A stretch of DNA of 64,000 nt from Paenibacillus catalpae. GTDB taxonomy: Bacteria; Bacillota; Bacilli; Paenibacillales; Paenibacillaceae. The DNA lies in contig NZ_FOMT01000002.1 of the NCBI RefSeq assembly GCF_900112695.1, positions 316,479 to 380,478 of the forward strand, in the 5' to 3' direction. Below the pieces are notes generated by a model that saw nothing but the letters and a program-made list of their open reading frames with translations, was not told where the DNA came from and did not search any database. Position 1 is the first letter of the stretch. The number at the start of each line of letters is the position of its first letter. This document shows positions 16,039-24,797 of the stretch, piece after piece. Both the position numbers and the translations under genes were made by a program.

Positions 16039-17052
16039 ATCAAACTTAAAGAAATTGCAAAAAAAGCAAATGTCTCAATTAGCACCGTCTCCAGAATCAT
16101 TAACAACCAGGGCAACTTCAGCGAGGAAACCCGCAGAAAAGTATTGGATATTGCGAATGAACATTTAAAGCCGGGGACCGCTCCCTCCAAGCTCGTAGGC
16201 ATATCCTATAATATAGTCGTGATCGTACCGGGCGATAATGACTTCTTCGATAATGACCCGTCTACCTCTGCGGACTTGAATCACTTAAAGGATGAATTTG
16301 AAGCATACGGTCATCAGATTCATATTGTGAAGCATTACACGGACTTGCAGTCCTCTCCGGCCTATAAGCTATTGGGCGAGGAAAAAGTGGACGCAGCGAT
16401 CATATTTGACCCGTTTGTTGGCGATAAGATGTTTGAAGAATTTAATAGACTCGGAATTCCGTATGTGTTTACGAATGGAAGAACCTATAAGACCGGTCAG
16501 AACTATATTGACTACGATAACCGAAAAGGCGCTTATGAGGTTATTCGGTATCTGCATGGTTTGGGGCATCGGCAAATCGGGATGATTGCGGGGCCGAAGA
16601 ATCATCTGGTTAATTTAAACCGGCTGGACGGCTGCAAAGACGCGTTTCGTGATTTGGAAATGCCGTGGAGCGACACCAATGTTGTAATGGGTGCATTCGA
16701 TCCCGCGCATGGTTATGAGTCAGCGAAACAATTGATGAGCGATCAGTCGTCTGTAACGGCGATTTTCGCCTTTAACGATATCATTGCTTATGGGGCTATG
16801 AAGGCATTGGCTGAGATGAACCTCCGTATTCCCAAGGACGTCTCCTTGGTGGGTTTTGATGATTTAAAGCTATCGGAATTCATGGTTCCGCCATTAACGA
16901 CCGTTCGACGGTTTAGATATGATATTAGCTCAATCATCGTAAAAGTGCTGACGGAATGGATAACGAACAAGAATATTTCAGAGGTATACATTAGTCTTAA
17001 GACCGAGATCATAGAGCGGGAATCATGCTCAAAAGTGGCGAACAAGCTGTAA
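16039..17052 (+). CDS. LacI-family transcriptional regulator
   Basis: A repressor of about 337 residues. The headpiece KLKEIAKKANVSISTVSRII is the LacI helix-turn-helix, followed by a hinge at about 45-60 and a periplasmic-binding-protein-like core with DAAIIFDP, YIDYDNRKGAYEV, GHRQIGMIAGP, AIFAFNDIIAYGAM and SLVGFDDL. The frame is open back to 15964, but that TTG is the -35 hexamer of the promoter. The best ribosome site (GGGAGGG, 16025-16031) places the start at codon ATC, 16039, immediately before KLKEIA; no ATG is near. It heads the DUF4832/GH31/ABC locus and probably represses it, with an oligosaccharide or sugar as inducer. Confidence 0.85.
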   Translation: MKLKEIAKKANVSISTVSRIINNQGNFSEETRRKVLDIANEHLKPGTAPSKLVGISYNIVVIVPGDNDFFDNDPSTSADLNHLKDEFEAYGHQIHIVKHYTDLQSSPAYKLLGEEKVDAAIIFDPFVGDKMFEEFNRLGIPYVFTNGRTYKTGQNYIDYDNRKGAYEVIRYLHGLGHRQIGMIAGPKNHLVNLNRLDGCKDAFRDLEMPWSDTNVVMGAFDPAHGYESAKQLMSDQSSVTAIFAFNDIIAYGAMKALAEMNLRIPKDVSLVGFDDLKLSEFMVPPLTTVRRFRYDISSIIVKVLTEWITNKNISEVYISLKTEIIERESCSKVANKL

Positions 17053-17074
17053 CATGCTCTCTCCCGAATGAACC

Positions 17075-17126
17075 AAATAGCCGTTCTCAGATCATTCGCT
17101 GATCTGGGGACGGCTATTTGCGTTTT
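17075..17126 (+). terminator. Terminator of the LacI gene
   Basis: AAATAGCCGT (17075-17084) pairs with ACGGCTATTT (17110-17119), extended inside by AGATCA/TGATCT, followed by GCGTTTTC. It lies between the LacI gene and the promoter at 17133-17162. Confidence 0.75.
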
Positions 17127-17132
17127 CAGTGA

Positions 17133-17189
17133 TTGACGAAGTAATCGATGGTAGAATATACTAAGAACGCAAAATAGTTGCGCAACTTA
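17133..17189 (+). promoter_or_regulatory. Promoter and LacI-type operator upstream of the DUF4832 gene
   Basis: TTGACG (17133-17138), an 18-base spacer and TATACT (17157-17162) are followed by the perfect 12-base palindrome AGTTGCGCAACT (core 17178-17185), placed about 10 bases after the predicted transcript start, where a bound repressor would block initiation or elongation. Confidence 0.6.
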
Positions 17190-17226
17190 TTTGCATAAAT
17201 TTTCACTACTCGAGGAGGGATGATTG

Positions 17227-20160
17227 ATGAAGGGCATTTATTCAAGTCCATTTGTGAAAGCGTTTACGGTACTGTTGTCATTCGTGTTACTGACAGGAGG
17301 TTCATTTGCACTGCCGTTTCCTGGCAAAGCGTCGGCAGCGGTTGGTCCAATCACTGCGAATTTAACGGAAACACAAGAGGCGTTCAAAAATCCTCTAAAG
17401 GGATTTAGGCCTACTCGCTTTATGAATGACACAGGGTTTTCCAATCATGAATACGGTACTGTGTTTAAGCACTACATCAAATACACCGATTTGGAGAATG
17501 CGGCGTCCGACTCCGTCCAGAAGATTAAGGATTGGAGCAATACGGCGTGGGCTGGGATTGAAAGTCAGAATAAAAAGGTCATCCCTCGCGTATTCATCGT
17601 CTACCCGAACGGAGGAGAGTATTGGCCGCAAGGCGTTCCTCATGGAGACGTGACTACACAATGGACGACGGAAACATTGAAAAGCCGTCTGACGGCTTTC
17701 ATCCAGAAGCTTGGTCAAGCTTGGGATAATGACCCGAGAGTCGCCTATATCGAGTTAGGTTTGTGGGGGAATTGGGGAGAGCATCATATTTGGCCGGATA
17801 AGCTTGCCGACGGGACTGACCGGATGCCGCTCACCTTCCAGACCGCGTTAGGCGACGCTGCTTCGCAAGCTTTCCAAAACAAGAAAGTACAGGTGAGGTA
17901 TCCCGATACCTTCCAAAATTACAACTTCGGATTCCTGTGGGATTCATTCGCATTAATCGATGACCTGTCAGGCGGGGAAGGCATTGTTGCAAGAAATGTC
18001 TGGAGAACGCAGGTTAACGGAGGCGAGGTTGCCTACGATTGGGGACAGAAGCAAATTCAGCCGGGTGATTCTCCCAATGACACGTTAAGCGATCCGAACC
18101 ATCGGAACTATGTCATCGACTGGATCAAAAAAACACATACAACAAGTCTCGGATGGATTGATCTGTACGATGCGGGCAATTCCGCCGTTTCGCAAGGAGC
18201 CGCTTTAATGCAGAAGGAATTCGGCTATCGATTCGTCATCAACCAGGCTACATATTCCGGCAGCGTGCAGCCAGGGGGGGCGATGAACGTGTCCTTTTCC
18301 GTTGTGAACAAAGGGGCGGCGCCGTTCTATTATAACTGGCCTGTGGAAGCCAGCTTGCTGAGAAGCGATCGTACGGTTGCCTGGAAAGGCATTTTCAACG
18401 GCGTGGATATACGGAACTGGATGCCGGGTGACGATTGGAACGCCGCGACGCGTCAATACAATCAAGCGCCTGCCGTTCAACAAGTCTCCGGTGCATTTAC
18501 CATTCCATCCAATATGCCGGCGGGAACATATACTTTGGCACTTTCCATTCTGGACCCTTACGGTTATAAGCCAAGCGCCAGATTTGCCAATACGAATTAT
18601 TATACAGGCGGCAGAACTCCGGTTGGTAAAGTGGGCATCGGTATGGATCCCGCTGACCAGAACATCGGGCCTTTCGATCAGCTGAAGCCGGATAATACGC
18701 TTTCGTATAACCTGACCCAAACGCCATATGACGGCGGCTATAGCGGCGGAGGAAGCGCGGATACTCAAGCGCCAACGGTTCCAGGGAATCTGGCAGTAAG
18801 CGGGACGACTTCAAGCAGTGTCAGTCTGACATGGTCGGCTTCAACCGACAACGTAGGTGTGACCAGTTATGATATTTACCGCGGAGGCGCACTCGCAGGT
18901 TCCGCAAACGGCAATACCTTTACGGATACCGGCCTAAGCCCCAATACGAGTTACAGCTACGCAGTCAGAGCCAAGGATGGAGCGGGGAACGTATCCGGCG
19001 CAAGCAGCTCTGTTAGTGCGACCACTAACGCTTCCGGCGGAGGCGGTACTTTGACGGCCTATGAAGCAGAGGCTGCTGCGAATACGCGGACTGGGGCAGC
19101 GATTATTTCCTCGTGCAGTACCTGTTCAGGAGGCTCGAAAGTGGGGTATGTCGGGAACAATGACGGCACTTTGCAATTCAACGGAATAAGTGCGTCGGCA
19201 GCAGGAACGTATACGATGACCGTGTCTTACCTCAGCGGCGAGGCTCGTTCCGCTCAAATACGAGTGAACGGTGGATCGCCTTCTACACTCAACATGCCGA
19301 GCACGGGAAGCTGGACCGCAATTGGCACCGCTACGGCGCAAGTACAGCTGAATGCAGGCAATAACACCATCCATTTCTCTAATCCGACGGGATGGGCACC
19401 TGACTTTGACCGCATTCAGATTAGCGGCGGCGGTAGCAGCGGTGATACGCAAGCGCCAACGACCCCAACCAATCTGAGCGTGCCTGGAAAAACATCGAGC
19501 AGCGTCAGCTTAGCATGGACCGCTTCGACGGACAATGTCGGCGTTACGCAGTATGTCATCTACAGAAACGGAAATCAAGCGGGCACGTCAGCTTCAACCA
19601 GCTTCACGGATACCGGATTAAATGCCAACACGGCATATACGTATACGGTGAAAGCGAGAGACGCAGCGGGTAATCTGTCGGCGGCCAGCGCAGCGGTTAA
19701 TGTAACGACAAATGCCGGAGGCGGAACCAATGTCTTGCTGGTGGATAACTTCGACAACTCGCCAAGCTGGCCGGGAAGCAACGATCTTGGCAAATGGTCA
19801 GGCGCAAACAGTTTCCTGAACAATGCAGGCGTAATTGACTCAGGGGCATTGAAGCTGGAGTACAACAACAACGGATGGTTAGGCACGGATATTACCCAAA
19901 ACATCGGCGGTTACTCGAAGATGGTGATTCGCATCAAAGGCGCAAATGGCGGCGAGCAGAATCATATCCAGCTTACGCTCGGCGGAGTGACCCAGACACT
20001 GGCGGATTTCAGCGGGGATGCGATTACAACAAGCTACAAGGATGTGGATATCGATTTGGTGTCAAAAGGGGTAGATCGTACCACCCCTGGCCAATTGACG
20101 ATGACATTTTGGCACGGAGGCAACAGCTCCGTCTGGATAGACGAGATTCGTTTCGAATAA
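17227..20160 (+). CDS. Secreted DUF4832-type protein with Fn3 and carbohydrate-binding modules
   Basis: A 977-residue exported protein. Signal peptide 1-38 (GKASAAVG). Residues 45-500 form the DUF4874/DUF4832-like region: NPLKGFRPTRF, ELGLWGNWGEHH near residue 178, VQVRYPDTF, the wall of a TIM-barrel-like domain, then a beta-sandwich (MNVSFSVVNKGAAPFYYNWP). After that come Fn3 domain 1 (about 515-605), a CBM6/35-like module (EAEAAANTR..., about 615-735), Fn3 domain 2 (740-830) and a C-terminal module LLVDNFDNS...SVWIDEIRFE (835-977) that is homologous to one in the 26637 gene. The conserved Glu in WGE is the natural catalytic candidate, unproven. ATG 17227 is best placed for GAGGAGGG; TTG 17224 is possible. 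There is no SLH anchor, so it is released. Confidence 0.8.
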   Translation: MKGIYSSPFVKAFTVLLSFVLLTGGSFALPFPGKASAAVGPITANLTETQEAFKNPLKGFRPTRFMNDTGFSNHEYGTVFKHYIKYTDLENAASDSVQKIKDWSNTAWAGIESQNKKVIPRVFIVYPNGGEYWPQGVPHGDVTTQWTTETLKSRLTAFIQKLGQAWDNDPRVAYIELGLWGNWGEHHIWPDKLADGTDRMPLTFQTALGDAASQAFQNKKVQVRYPDTFQNYNFGFLWDSFALIDDLSGGEGIVARNVWRTQVNGGEVAYDWGQKQIQPGDSPNDTLSDPNHRNYVIDWIKKTHTTSLGWIDLYDAGNSAVSQGAALMQKEFGYRFVINQATYSGSVQPGGAMNVSFSVVNKGAAPFYYNWPVEASLLRSDRTVAWKGIFNGVDIRNWMPGDDWNAATRQYNQAPAVQQVSGAFTIPSNMPAGTYTLALSILDPYGYKPSARFANTNYYTGGRTPVGKVGIGMDPADQNIGPFDQLKPDNTLSYNLTQTPYDGGYSGGGSADTQAPTVPGNLAVSGTTSSSVSLTWSASTDNVGVTSYDIYRGGALAGSANGNTFTDTGLSPNTSYSYAVRAKDGAGNVSGASSSVSATTNASGGGGTLTAYEAEAAANTRTGAAIISSCSTCSGGSKVGYVGNNDGTLQFNGISASAAGTYTMTVSYLSGEARSAQIRVNGGSPSTLNMPSTGSWTAIGTATAQVQLNAGNNTIHFSNPTGWAPDFDRIQISGGGSSGDTQAPTTPTNLSVPGKTSSSVSLAWTASTDNVGVTQYVIYRNGNQAGTSASTSFTDTGLNANTAYTYTVKARDAAGNLSAASAAVNVTTNAGGGTNVLLVDNFDNSPSWPGSNDLGKWSGANSFLNNAGVIDSGALKLEYNNNGWLGTDITQNIGGYSKMVIRIKGANGGEQNHIQLTLGGVTQTLADFSGDAITTSYKDVDIDLVSKGVDRTTPGQLTMTFWHGGNSSVWIDEIRFE

Positions 20161-20175
20161 TACAGGGCAAACATG

Positions 20176-20209
20176 AAAAGAGAGGCAGCATTATGCGGCC
20201 TCTCTTTTT
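20176..20209 (+). terminator. Terminator of the DUF4832 gene
   Basis: AAAAGAGAGGC and GCCTCTCTTTT pair around a GC/GC-closed loop, with T-runs on the right, 16 bases after the stop codon. Confidence 0.8.
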
Positions 20210-20293
20210 AGCTGATTTTAGTGGAGTAAATCCAACGTAATGGAGTTGCAATCGACATAGTCCCTATCATTTAGGCGAATCCGGAATAATCCC

Positions 20294-21586
20294 TTATTTT
20301 ACTGCAGTATCGCTTAGAGAGGATGATGCAAGAGATTGACGGAACAGCTTCATGTCTACAACGGCGCCGCCATTCAGCCTGGATTCCTCGGCAGCGAAGG
20401 CCATGAGATGACTTTCCAGAGAGGCTTGCGCTGAGGTTAAGGTATCGATATAACGTTCATTCCGGAGGTCGGACAGAAATTGCCGCATGATCCCGTCGTC
20501 GCCGCCTTGATGTCCGCTTTGGCCGGTTGGAATTTGAATGACAGACTGCGTGCCGGTTGAGAACTCAAACAGATCGATACGGCCGCTTAACAAATCGCCG
20601 CGAATTTCTCCTTTGGTCCCCATCACCTGGACGATACGATTAATATCACGCGTAAACCCGCTCATGCTGAACATAACGGTAACGCCATTTTCGAATTCCA
20701 TATTTACCGTTTGATGATCCACGACATTATTATCCGTCCGATAGACGCATTTGCCATAGGGACCTCCCAGTATGGCGTTCATTCGATTCGTTTCGGTAGG
20801 CGGATCCGCTATGAGTGCTGCAAAATGATTGGATTCAATGTCCTGCATATAAAATCGTAAGGCCGAATAAGGACAGACAGATTCAACTGCGCAGCCATCC
20901 GTACATCGGTCAGTCGAGCCCGCGGGCGCATTGTCGATCCGGAAATGGCTTAACGAACCAAAGGAACTGACCTTTGTGCAGTCTGCATCCACAATCCAGC
21001 GGATCAGATCCATGTCGTGGCAAGACTTGGCTAATATCATTGGACTTGATAGAGCATCGTTCCGCCAATTGCCTCGAACAAAGCTATGGGCGTAGTGGAG
21101 GTAACCGACGTTTTCATTATGTTGAATGGACATGACGTCTCCGATAGAACCGTCACTGATGAGCTGCTTCATTTTTTGCCAAAAAGGGGTGTATCTCGAA
21201 ACGTGACAGATCGAGAGCAAACGCCCTTCTTCGCGAGCGACTTTCTCCATTTCGACGCATTCATCAGGGCTGTTGGACATCGGTTTTTCAAGTAAGACAT
21301 GATACCCCTTACGGAGTGCGGCAACCGTAGGCTCGTAATGCATCTGATCCTGCGTGCAGATAAGGAGCGCATCACAGAGCTTGGGCTCGTTCAAAAGCTC
21401 TTCCCATGTGGAATAGAGCTGCTCTGAAGTCAGGTTTAAGGCATCCGCAAATCTTTGTCTTCTCTCTTCGTTTGGTTCGGCAACGGCGACCACTTCTACC
21501 TCGCGGGGAAACCTCTGAACATACGGCATATAGGACAAGAAACCTCGTGCTCCTGCTCCTATTACAGCTAATTTGATTGTTTTCAT
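20294..21586 (-). CDS. Gfo/Idh/MocA-family oxidoreductase
   Basis: A 430-residue NAD(P)-dependent sugar dehydrogenase-like enzyme. The N-terminal Rossmann fold has KLAVIGAGARGF, AVAEPNEERRQRF, the LLEKPMSN motif with the catalytic Lys, and the C-terminal alpha/beta domain has SCHDMDLIRWI (usual HDxD active-site motif) and GTKGEIRGDL. A Cys cluster in TDGCAVESVCPYSALRFY matches the Zn- or Fe-loop of a subgroup acting on glycan-derived sugars. The start at 21586 follows GGAG (a 15-residue longer frame lacks one). It is second in an operon with the GH31 gene, 26 bases apart, consistent with oxidising the sugar that GH31 releases. The exact substrate is unknown. Confidence 0.88.
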   Translation of the reverse strand: MKTIKLAVIGAGARGFLSYMPYVQRFPREVEVVAVAEPNEERRQRFADALNLTSEQLYSTWEELLNEPKLCDALLICTQDQMHYEPTVAALRKGYHVLLEKPMSNSPDECVEMEKVAREEGRLLSICHVSRYTPFWQKMKQLISDGSIGDVMSIQHNENVGYLHYAHSFVRGNWRNDALSSPMILAKSCHDMDLIRWIVDADCTKVSSFGSLSHFRIDNAPAGSTDRCTDGCAVESVCPYSALRFYMQDIESNHFAALIADPPTETNRMNAILGGPYGKCVYRTDNNVVDHQTVNMEFENGVTVMFSMSGFTRDINRIVQVMGTKGEIRGDLLSGRIDLFEFSTGTQSVIQIPTGQSGHQGGDDGIMRQFLSDLRNERYIDTLTSAQASLESHLMAFAAEESRLNGGAVVDMKLFRQSLASSSLSDTAVK

Positions 21587-21612
21587 AGGCTTTGATCTCC
21601 TCAAAGTAAGGA

Positions 21613-23148
21613 TTATATTTTTCGATACCATGGCAAGCGAGAAAGAGGCGCCTGAACTTCAAGCTGGATAGGGCCTTCGACTACGCTTTCGTCATCTCCG
21701 AGCCATCGGCCTTCCGGGAATTGGATCATGCGAGCCGTCTGTCCTTTGGCCAACACCGGGGCCACAAGAATAGAGTCGCCAACCATGAATTGATCCTGAA
21801 TTGTATGATAGCCTTGGCGCGGAAAAACAAATTCCATGCTGCGCATGATAGGAAGACCGGTTTCCGCTGCTTCGCTTGCAAGCTCGGAGAGCAGTGGGCC
21901 TAACTTCGTTCTGATCTGGACGGCGTCCATGCACCAGGACAATTCCTCGCCGTTTAATACTCGCCAAGGCGCCATGGAAAACTGCATGGCAGGAAATAGT
22001 GCCGAACCTTGCACATAACGAACAAATAGTTCGGAATCAAAACGGAATTCCGGTGAATTGATGTCTCCATCGAGCCCTCCGCCAATCATATCCGGGCAAT
22101 TATACGCATAGCCCATGAGGCCTTGAGCAATCGCATTAGGAATCAATCCCCCAAGTCCAGTCGCATCCCAGGCATGCGCTTTATCGCGTTGCCGCTGGAT
22201 GAGCGCTTGCCCTCCAAGCTTCCAACACATGCGCAATTCGCTGAGGGAGTATCCGATGCCGAGTCGAGCGTATGATTCGCAATCTTCCATGGGAAGGACG
22301 GGACGCGACCATGCGACTTCCTGCGAAACGTCATTTAGCAGGCCGGGCAGTATGGGTTCTCCCGCGTCAAGCTTGAATCCGTCAACTCCGTAATCTTGGG
22401 TCAGCCTGTCCAGCTGCTGCTTGAACCAAGCGGCTCCTTCCCCGCTTGTATAGTCGACAACCGCGCTATAGCCATTCCACCATCTCCGCAGGACAGGTGC
22501 TCCATCCGCATGCTTCATTAAGAGGCCCTTGCCGAGTAATTGCCGGAACGTGATACTGTCGGGACTCACATACGGGCATACCCAGAGCATGATTTTAAAC
22601 CCTAACTCGTGCAGAGTCTCTATCATCCCGGCGGGATCGGGGAATCGATGCTTGTTAAAGTCCCACGTTCCGTAGTCTTGCATCCAGTTATCGTCAATGA
22701 TTAACACGCCTGGGGGGAAGCCGTGCTCAATAATAGAATTCGCATAATTAAGAAGTTTGTCCTGTGTCGGTTCGTAAAACATCTCTACCCATGTGCAATA
22801 TTGAGGCGCCATAAAAGCCAGCTTGTCGGGCGTAACGCCGGAAGGCGCGAAATGGTTGCTGCAGGCATGGCGGTAAGCGCCTTGAAGGGTAACATGGCCT
22901 TCTTCGATCGCGAGCTTTTGTTTATGATCGATAGTAAGGTAGCCATCATTAAAGGTGAAGGCAAACGGCTCCTCGCACCAAATATATCTTCCCCTATTAG
23001 AAAGCAATAAGGGGGCAGCTTGATTATCATCCGTCAAACGCAAATCGCGCGAATGCGGCCGATCGCCAAACGGCATAAGATGTCCTTCATTTATAACGCC
23101 TCCCCACCAGAATTCTCCTGGCTCTCTTTGCAATACAGTGATCGTCAT
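21613..23148 (-). CDS. Glycoside hydrolase family 31 alpha-glycosidase
   Basis: A 511-residue intracellular (no signal peptide) GH31 enzyme. VLIIDDNWMQDYGTWDFNKH and MLWVCPYVSPDS are GH31 barrel strands; GFKLDAGEP carries the nucleophile Asp (about residue 261), and HAWDATGLGG the probable acid/base Asp (about 328); NCPDMIGGG follows. At 511 residues it is shorter than usual GH31 enzymes (650-800) and keeps only a small N-terminal beta domain and a brief C-terminal one. No strong ribosome site is seen; ATG 23148 is preferred over TTG 23163. It is transcribed with the Gfo/Idh/MocA gene from a promoter carrying a TTGCGCAA palindrome. It probably trims the oligosaccharide taken up by the adjacent ABC importer. 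Confidence 0.88.
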   Translation of the reverse strand: MTITVLQREPGEFWWGGVINEGHLMPFGDRPHSRDLRLTDDNQAAPLLLSNRGRYIWCEEPFAFTFNDGYLTIDHKQKLAIEEGHVTLQGAYRHACSNHFAPSGVTPDKLAFMAPQYCTWVEMFYEPTQDKLLNYANSIIEHGFPPGVLIIDDNWMQDYGTWDFNKHRFPDPAGMIETLHELGFKIMLWVCPYVSPDSITFRQLLGKGLLMKHADGAPVLRRWWNGYSAVVDYTSGEGAAWFKQQLDRLTQDYGVDGFKLDAGEPILPGLLNDVSQEVAWSRPVLPMEDCESYARLGIGYSLSELRMCWKLGGQALIQRQRDKAHAWDATGLGGLIPNAIAQGLMGYAYNCPDMIGGGLDGDINSPEFRFDSELFVRYVQGSALFPAMQFSMAPWRVLNGEELSWCMDAVQIRTKLGPLLSELASEAAETGLPIMRSMEFVFPRQGYHTIQDQFMVGDSILVAPVLAKGQTARMIQFPEGRWLGDDESVVEGPIQLEVQAPLSRLPWYRKI

Positions 23149-23181
23149 CGCAGACACTCCCAATCTGTGTTATGAAATAAT

Positions 23182-23189
23182 TTGCGCAA
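23182..23189. promoter_or_regulatory. Candidate LacI-type operator upstream of the GH31 operon
   Basis: TTGCGCAA lies inside AATAATTTGCGCAATTATT, a near-perfect AT-flanked palindrome, 34 bases before the GH31 start and just after a -10-like CATAAT on the minus strand (with TTGCAT 17 bases before it). The same placement occurs at 17178-17185. Confidence 0.5.
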
Positions 23190-23333
23190 TTATTTATTGA
23201 TATTATGGATGAATCCGTATTCGAATGCAAACCTTTTTTCATCTTAATAATTAGGCATAAAATCTTAAAAAAGAGGCATTTAAAGCGGTTGTACAAATCG
23301 ATTAAACTTAACGTGTAAAGAGGCAGAACGGTT

Positions 23334-23361
23334 TGCAGTTTACGCAAATTTTTGCCTAAAC
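23334..23361. promoter_or_regulatory. Possible operator upstream of the ABC importer genes
   Basis: GTTTACGCAAATTTTTGCCTAAAC contains the inverted repeat GCAAA-TT-TTTGC, using the same GCAA half-site as the TTGCGCAA palindromes but everted. It lies 25 bases before the ATG of the solute-binding protein gene. Assignment to the same regulator is tentative. Confidence 0.3.
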
Positions 23362-23383
23362 AAATTCATTAGGGGGATGTCAA

Positions 23384-24718
23384 ATGGTGAAAAGAAACAA
23401 ATTTTCATTCACGCTAGCGCTTGTCATGATGGTTCTGTCCTTAGTAACGGCTGCATGCAGCAGCAACTCGAACAACACGCCGAATAACAAACCGGACAAC
23501 AGTGCAAGCAGCAATGCCGGGGAAGCGACTGAAGCACCCAAAAAGAACGTAACGCTTACCTATGCCATTTGGGATAAAATTCAGCAGCCGGCAATGGAAG
23601 CCATTGCTACAGAGTTTACGGCACAAAATCCCAATATTAAGGTGAAGGTCGAAGTTATTCCGTGGGGCGATTATTGGACAAAAATGTCCGCTGCTGCTCC
23701 TGCCGGAACGCTGCCTGATGTTTTCTGGATGCACGGAGGTCAATTCGTCACCTATGCAACGGGCAAATTCATCGAGCCGATCACAAGCAAGGTTGAGGCC
23801 GGAGAGATTGATCTGAATAATTATGCAGCGAACCTTGCTTCCATTTATACGCTGAACGGCGAGAACTATGGCATCCCTAAGGATTTTGACACGATCGGCT
23901 TGGCCTACAACAAAGAGCTGTTCGATCAAGCGGGCATTCCTTATCCGGACGACACTTGGACTTATGCAAAGCTGGCCGAGGTTGCCAAGCAGCTGAGCCA
24001 GCCTGACAAAGGCATCTATGGATTTGGAGCAAAGATGGATACGCAAACCGGCTATTGGAACGATATTTTGGCTAACGGCGGTAAAATTATTTCCGATGAT
24101 ATGAGCAAGTCGGGGTACGATGATCCGGCTTCCATCGAAGCTTTGCAAGCCCGTTATCAAATGACGGTTGACGGCGCTTCTCCAACTCATCAACAAATGA
24201 CGGATATGGAAGCAACAGAGATGTTCAAATCCGGCAAATTAGCGATGATCTTCGACGGATCATGGCGGATCAGCGATATTGATAGCAGCGACATTATTAA
24301 GGGGAAATGGGATTGGGCGAAATTGCCTATGGGCAAGGCGAAAAGAGCCAATATCATTAACGGCCTCGGCAACGTGATGTCTGCAAGCGGTAAAAACAAG
24401 GAAGAAGCTTGGCAGTTCCTGAAATTCCTGGGATCCCAAAAAGCAGCTGAAATTACGGCGGAAATGGGTGCCGCTATCCCGGCATTCAACGGCACGCAGG
24501 ACGCATGGCTGACGTCGAGACCGCATTTGAATCTGAAAGTATTCACCGAACAAGTTGCGGATGCAACACCGTATCCAAGCGGTTCGATGGCGTATCCGGT
24601 ATGGTTCGCGAAAGAGCCTGAGATTATGTCCCAGGTATGGGGCGGAGCCCTCTCGGTGGAAGAAGGCGCGAAGAAAGTCGCTGAGATGATGAATCAAGCA
24701 ATCGCGGATACGAAATAA
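23384..24718 (+). CDS. ABC transporter sugar-binding lipoprotein
   Basis: A 444-residue family 1 extracellular solute-binding protein (MalE-like cluster). The signal peptide ends in VTAAC with the lipidated Cys at position 25, followed by an Asn/Ser-rich linker. TLTYAIWDKIQQPAMEAIA, EVIPWGDYWTKM, LPDVFWMHGG and GIPKDFDTIGLAYNKELFDQ are the typical lobe-1 blocks; KSGKLAMIFDGSWR and GNVMSASGKNKEEAWQFLKF those of lobe 2. The start follows AGGGGGATG spacing. It is first of three importer genes; a 12-base stem-loop (24747-24775) separates it from the first permease. It captures a sugar or oligosaccharide; no ATPase gene is near, as usual for importers sharing an MsmX-type ATPase. Confidence 0.92.
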   Translation: MVKRNKFSFTLALVMMVLSLVTAACSSNSNNTPNNKPDNSASSNAGEATEAPKKNVTLTYAIWDKIQQPAMEAIATEFTAQNPNIKVKVEVIPWGDYWTKMSAAAPAGTLPDVFWMHGGQFVTYATGKFIEPITSKVEAGEIDLNNYAANLASIYTLNGENYGIPKDFDTIGLAYNKELFDQAGIPYPDDTWTYAKLAEVAKQLSQPDKGIYGFGAKMDTQTGYWNDILANGGKIISDDMSKSGYDDPASIEALQARYQMTVDGASPTHQQMTDMEATEMFKSGKLAMIFDGSWRISDIDSSDIIKGKWDWAKLPMGKAKRANIINGLGNVMSASGKNKEEAWQFLKFLGSQKAAEITAEMGAAIPAFNGTQDAWLTSRPHLNLKVFTEQVADATPYPSGSMAYPVWFAKEPEIMSQVWGGALSVEEGAKKVAEMMNQAIADTK

Positions 24719-24746
24719 GCGTACTGAACAAAGGTAAGAGATTCAG

Positions 24747-24775
24747 GAGACGTTCCTAGCGATTAGGAACGTCTC
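24747..24775 (+). promoter_or_regulatory. Intercistronic stem-loop between binding protein and permease genes
   Basis: GAGACGTTCCTA (24747-24758) pairs perfectly with TAGGAACGTCTC (24764-24775) around a 5-base loop, with no T-run after it. It probably stabilises the upstream mRNA or reduces read-through, giving more binding protein than permease. Confidence 0.6.
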
Positions 24776-24797
24776 GAATGAATAGGGAGTGGTGAAA

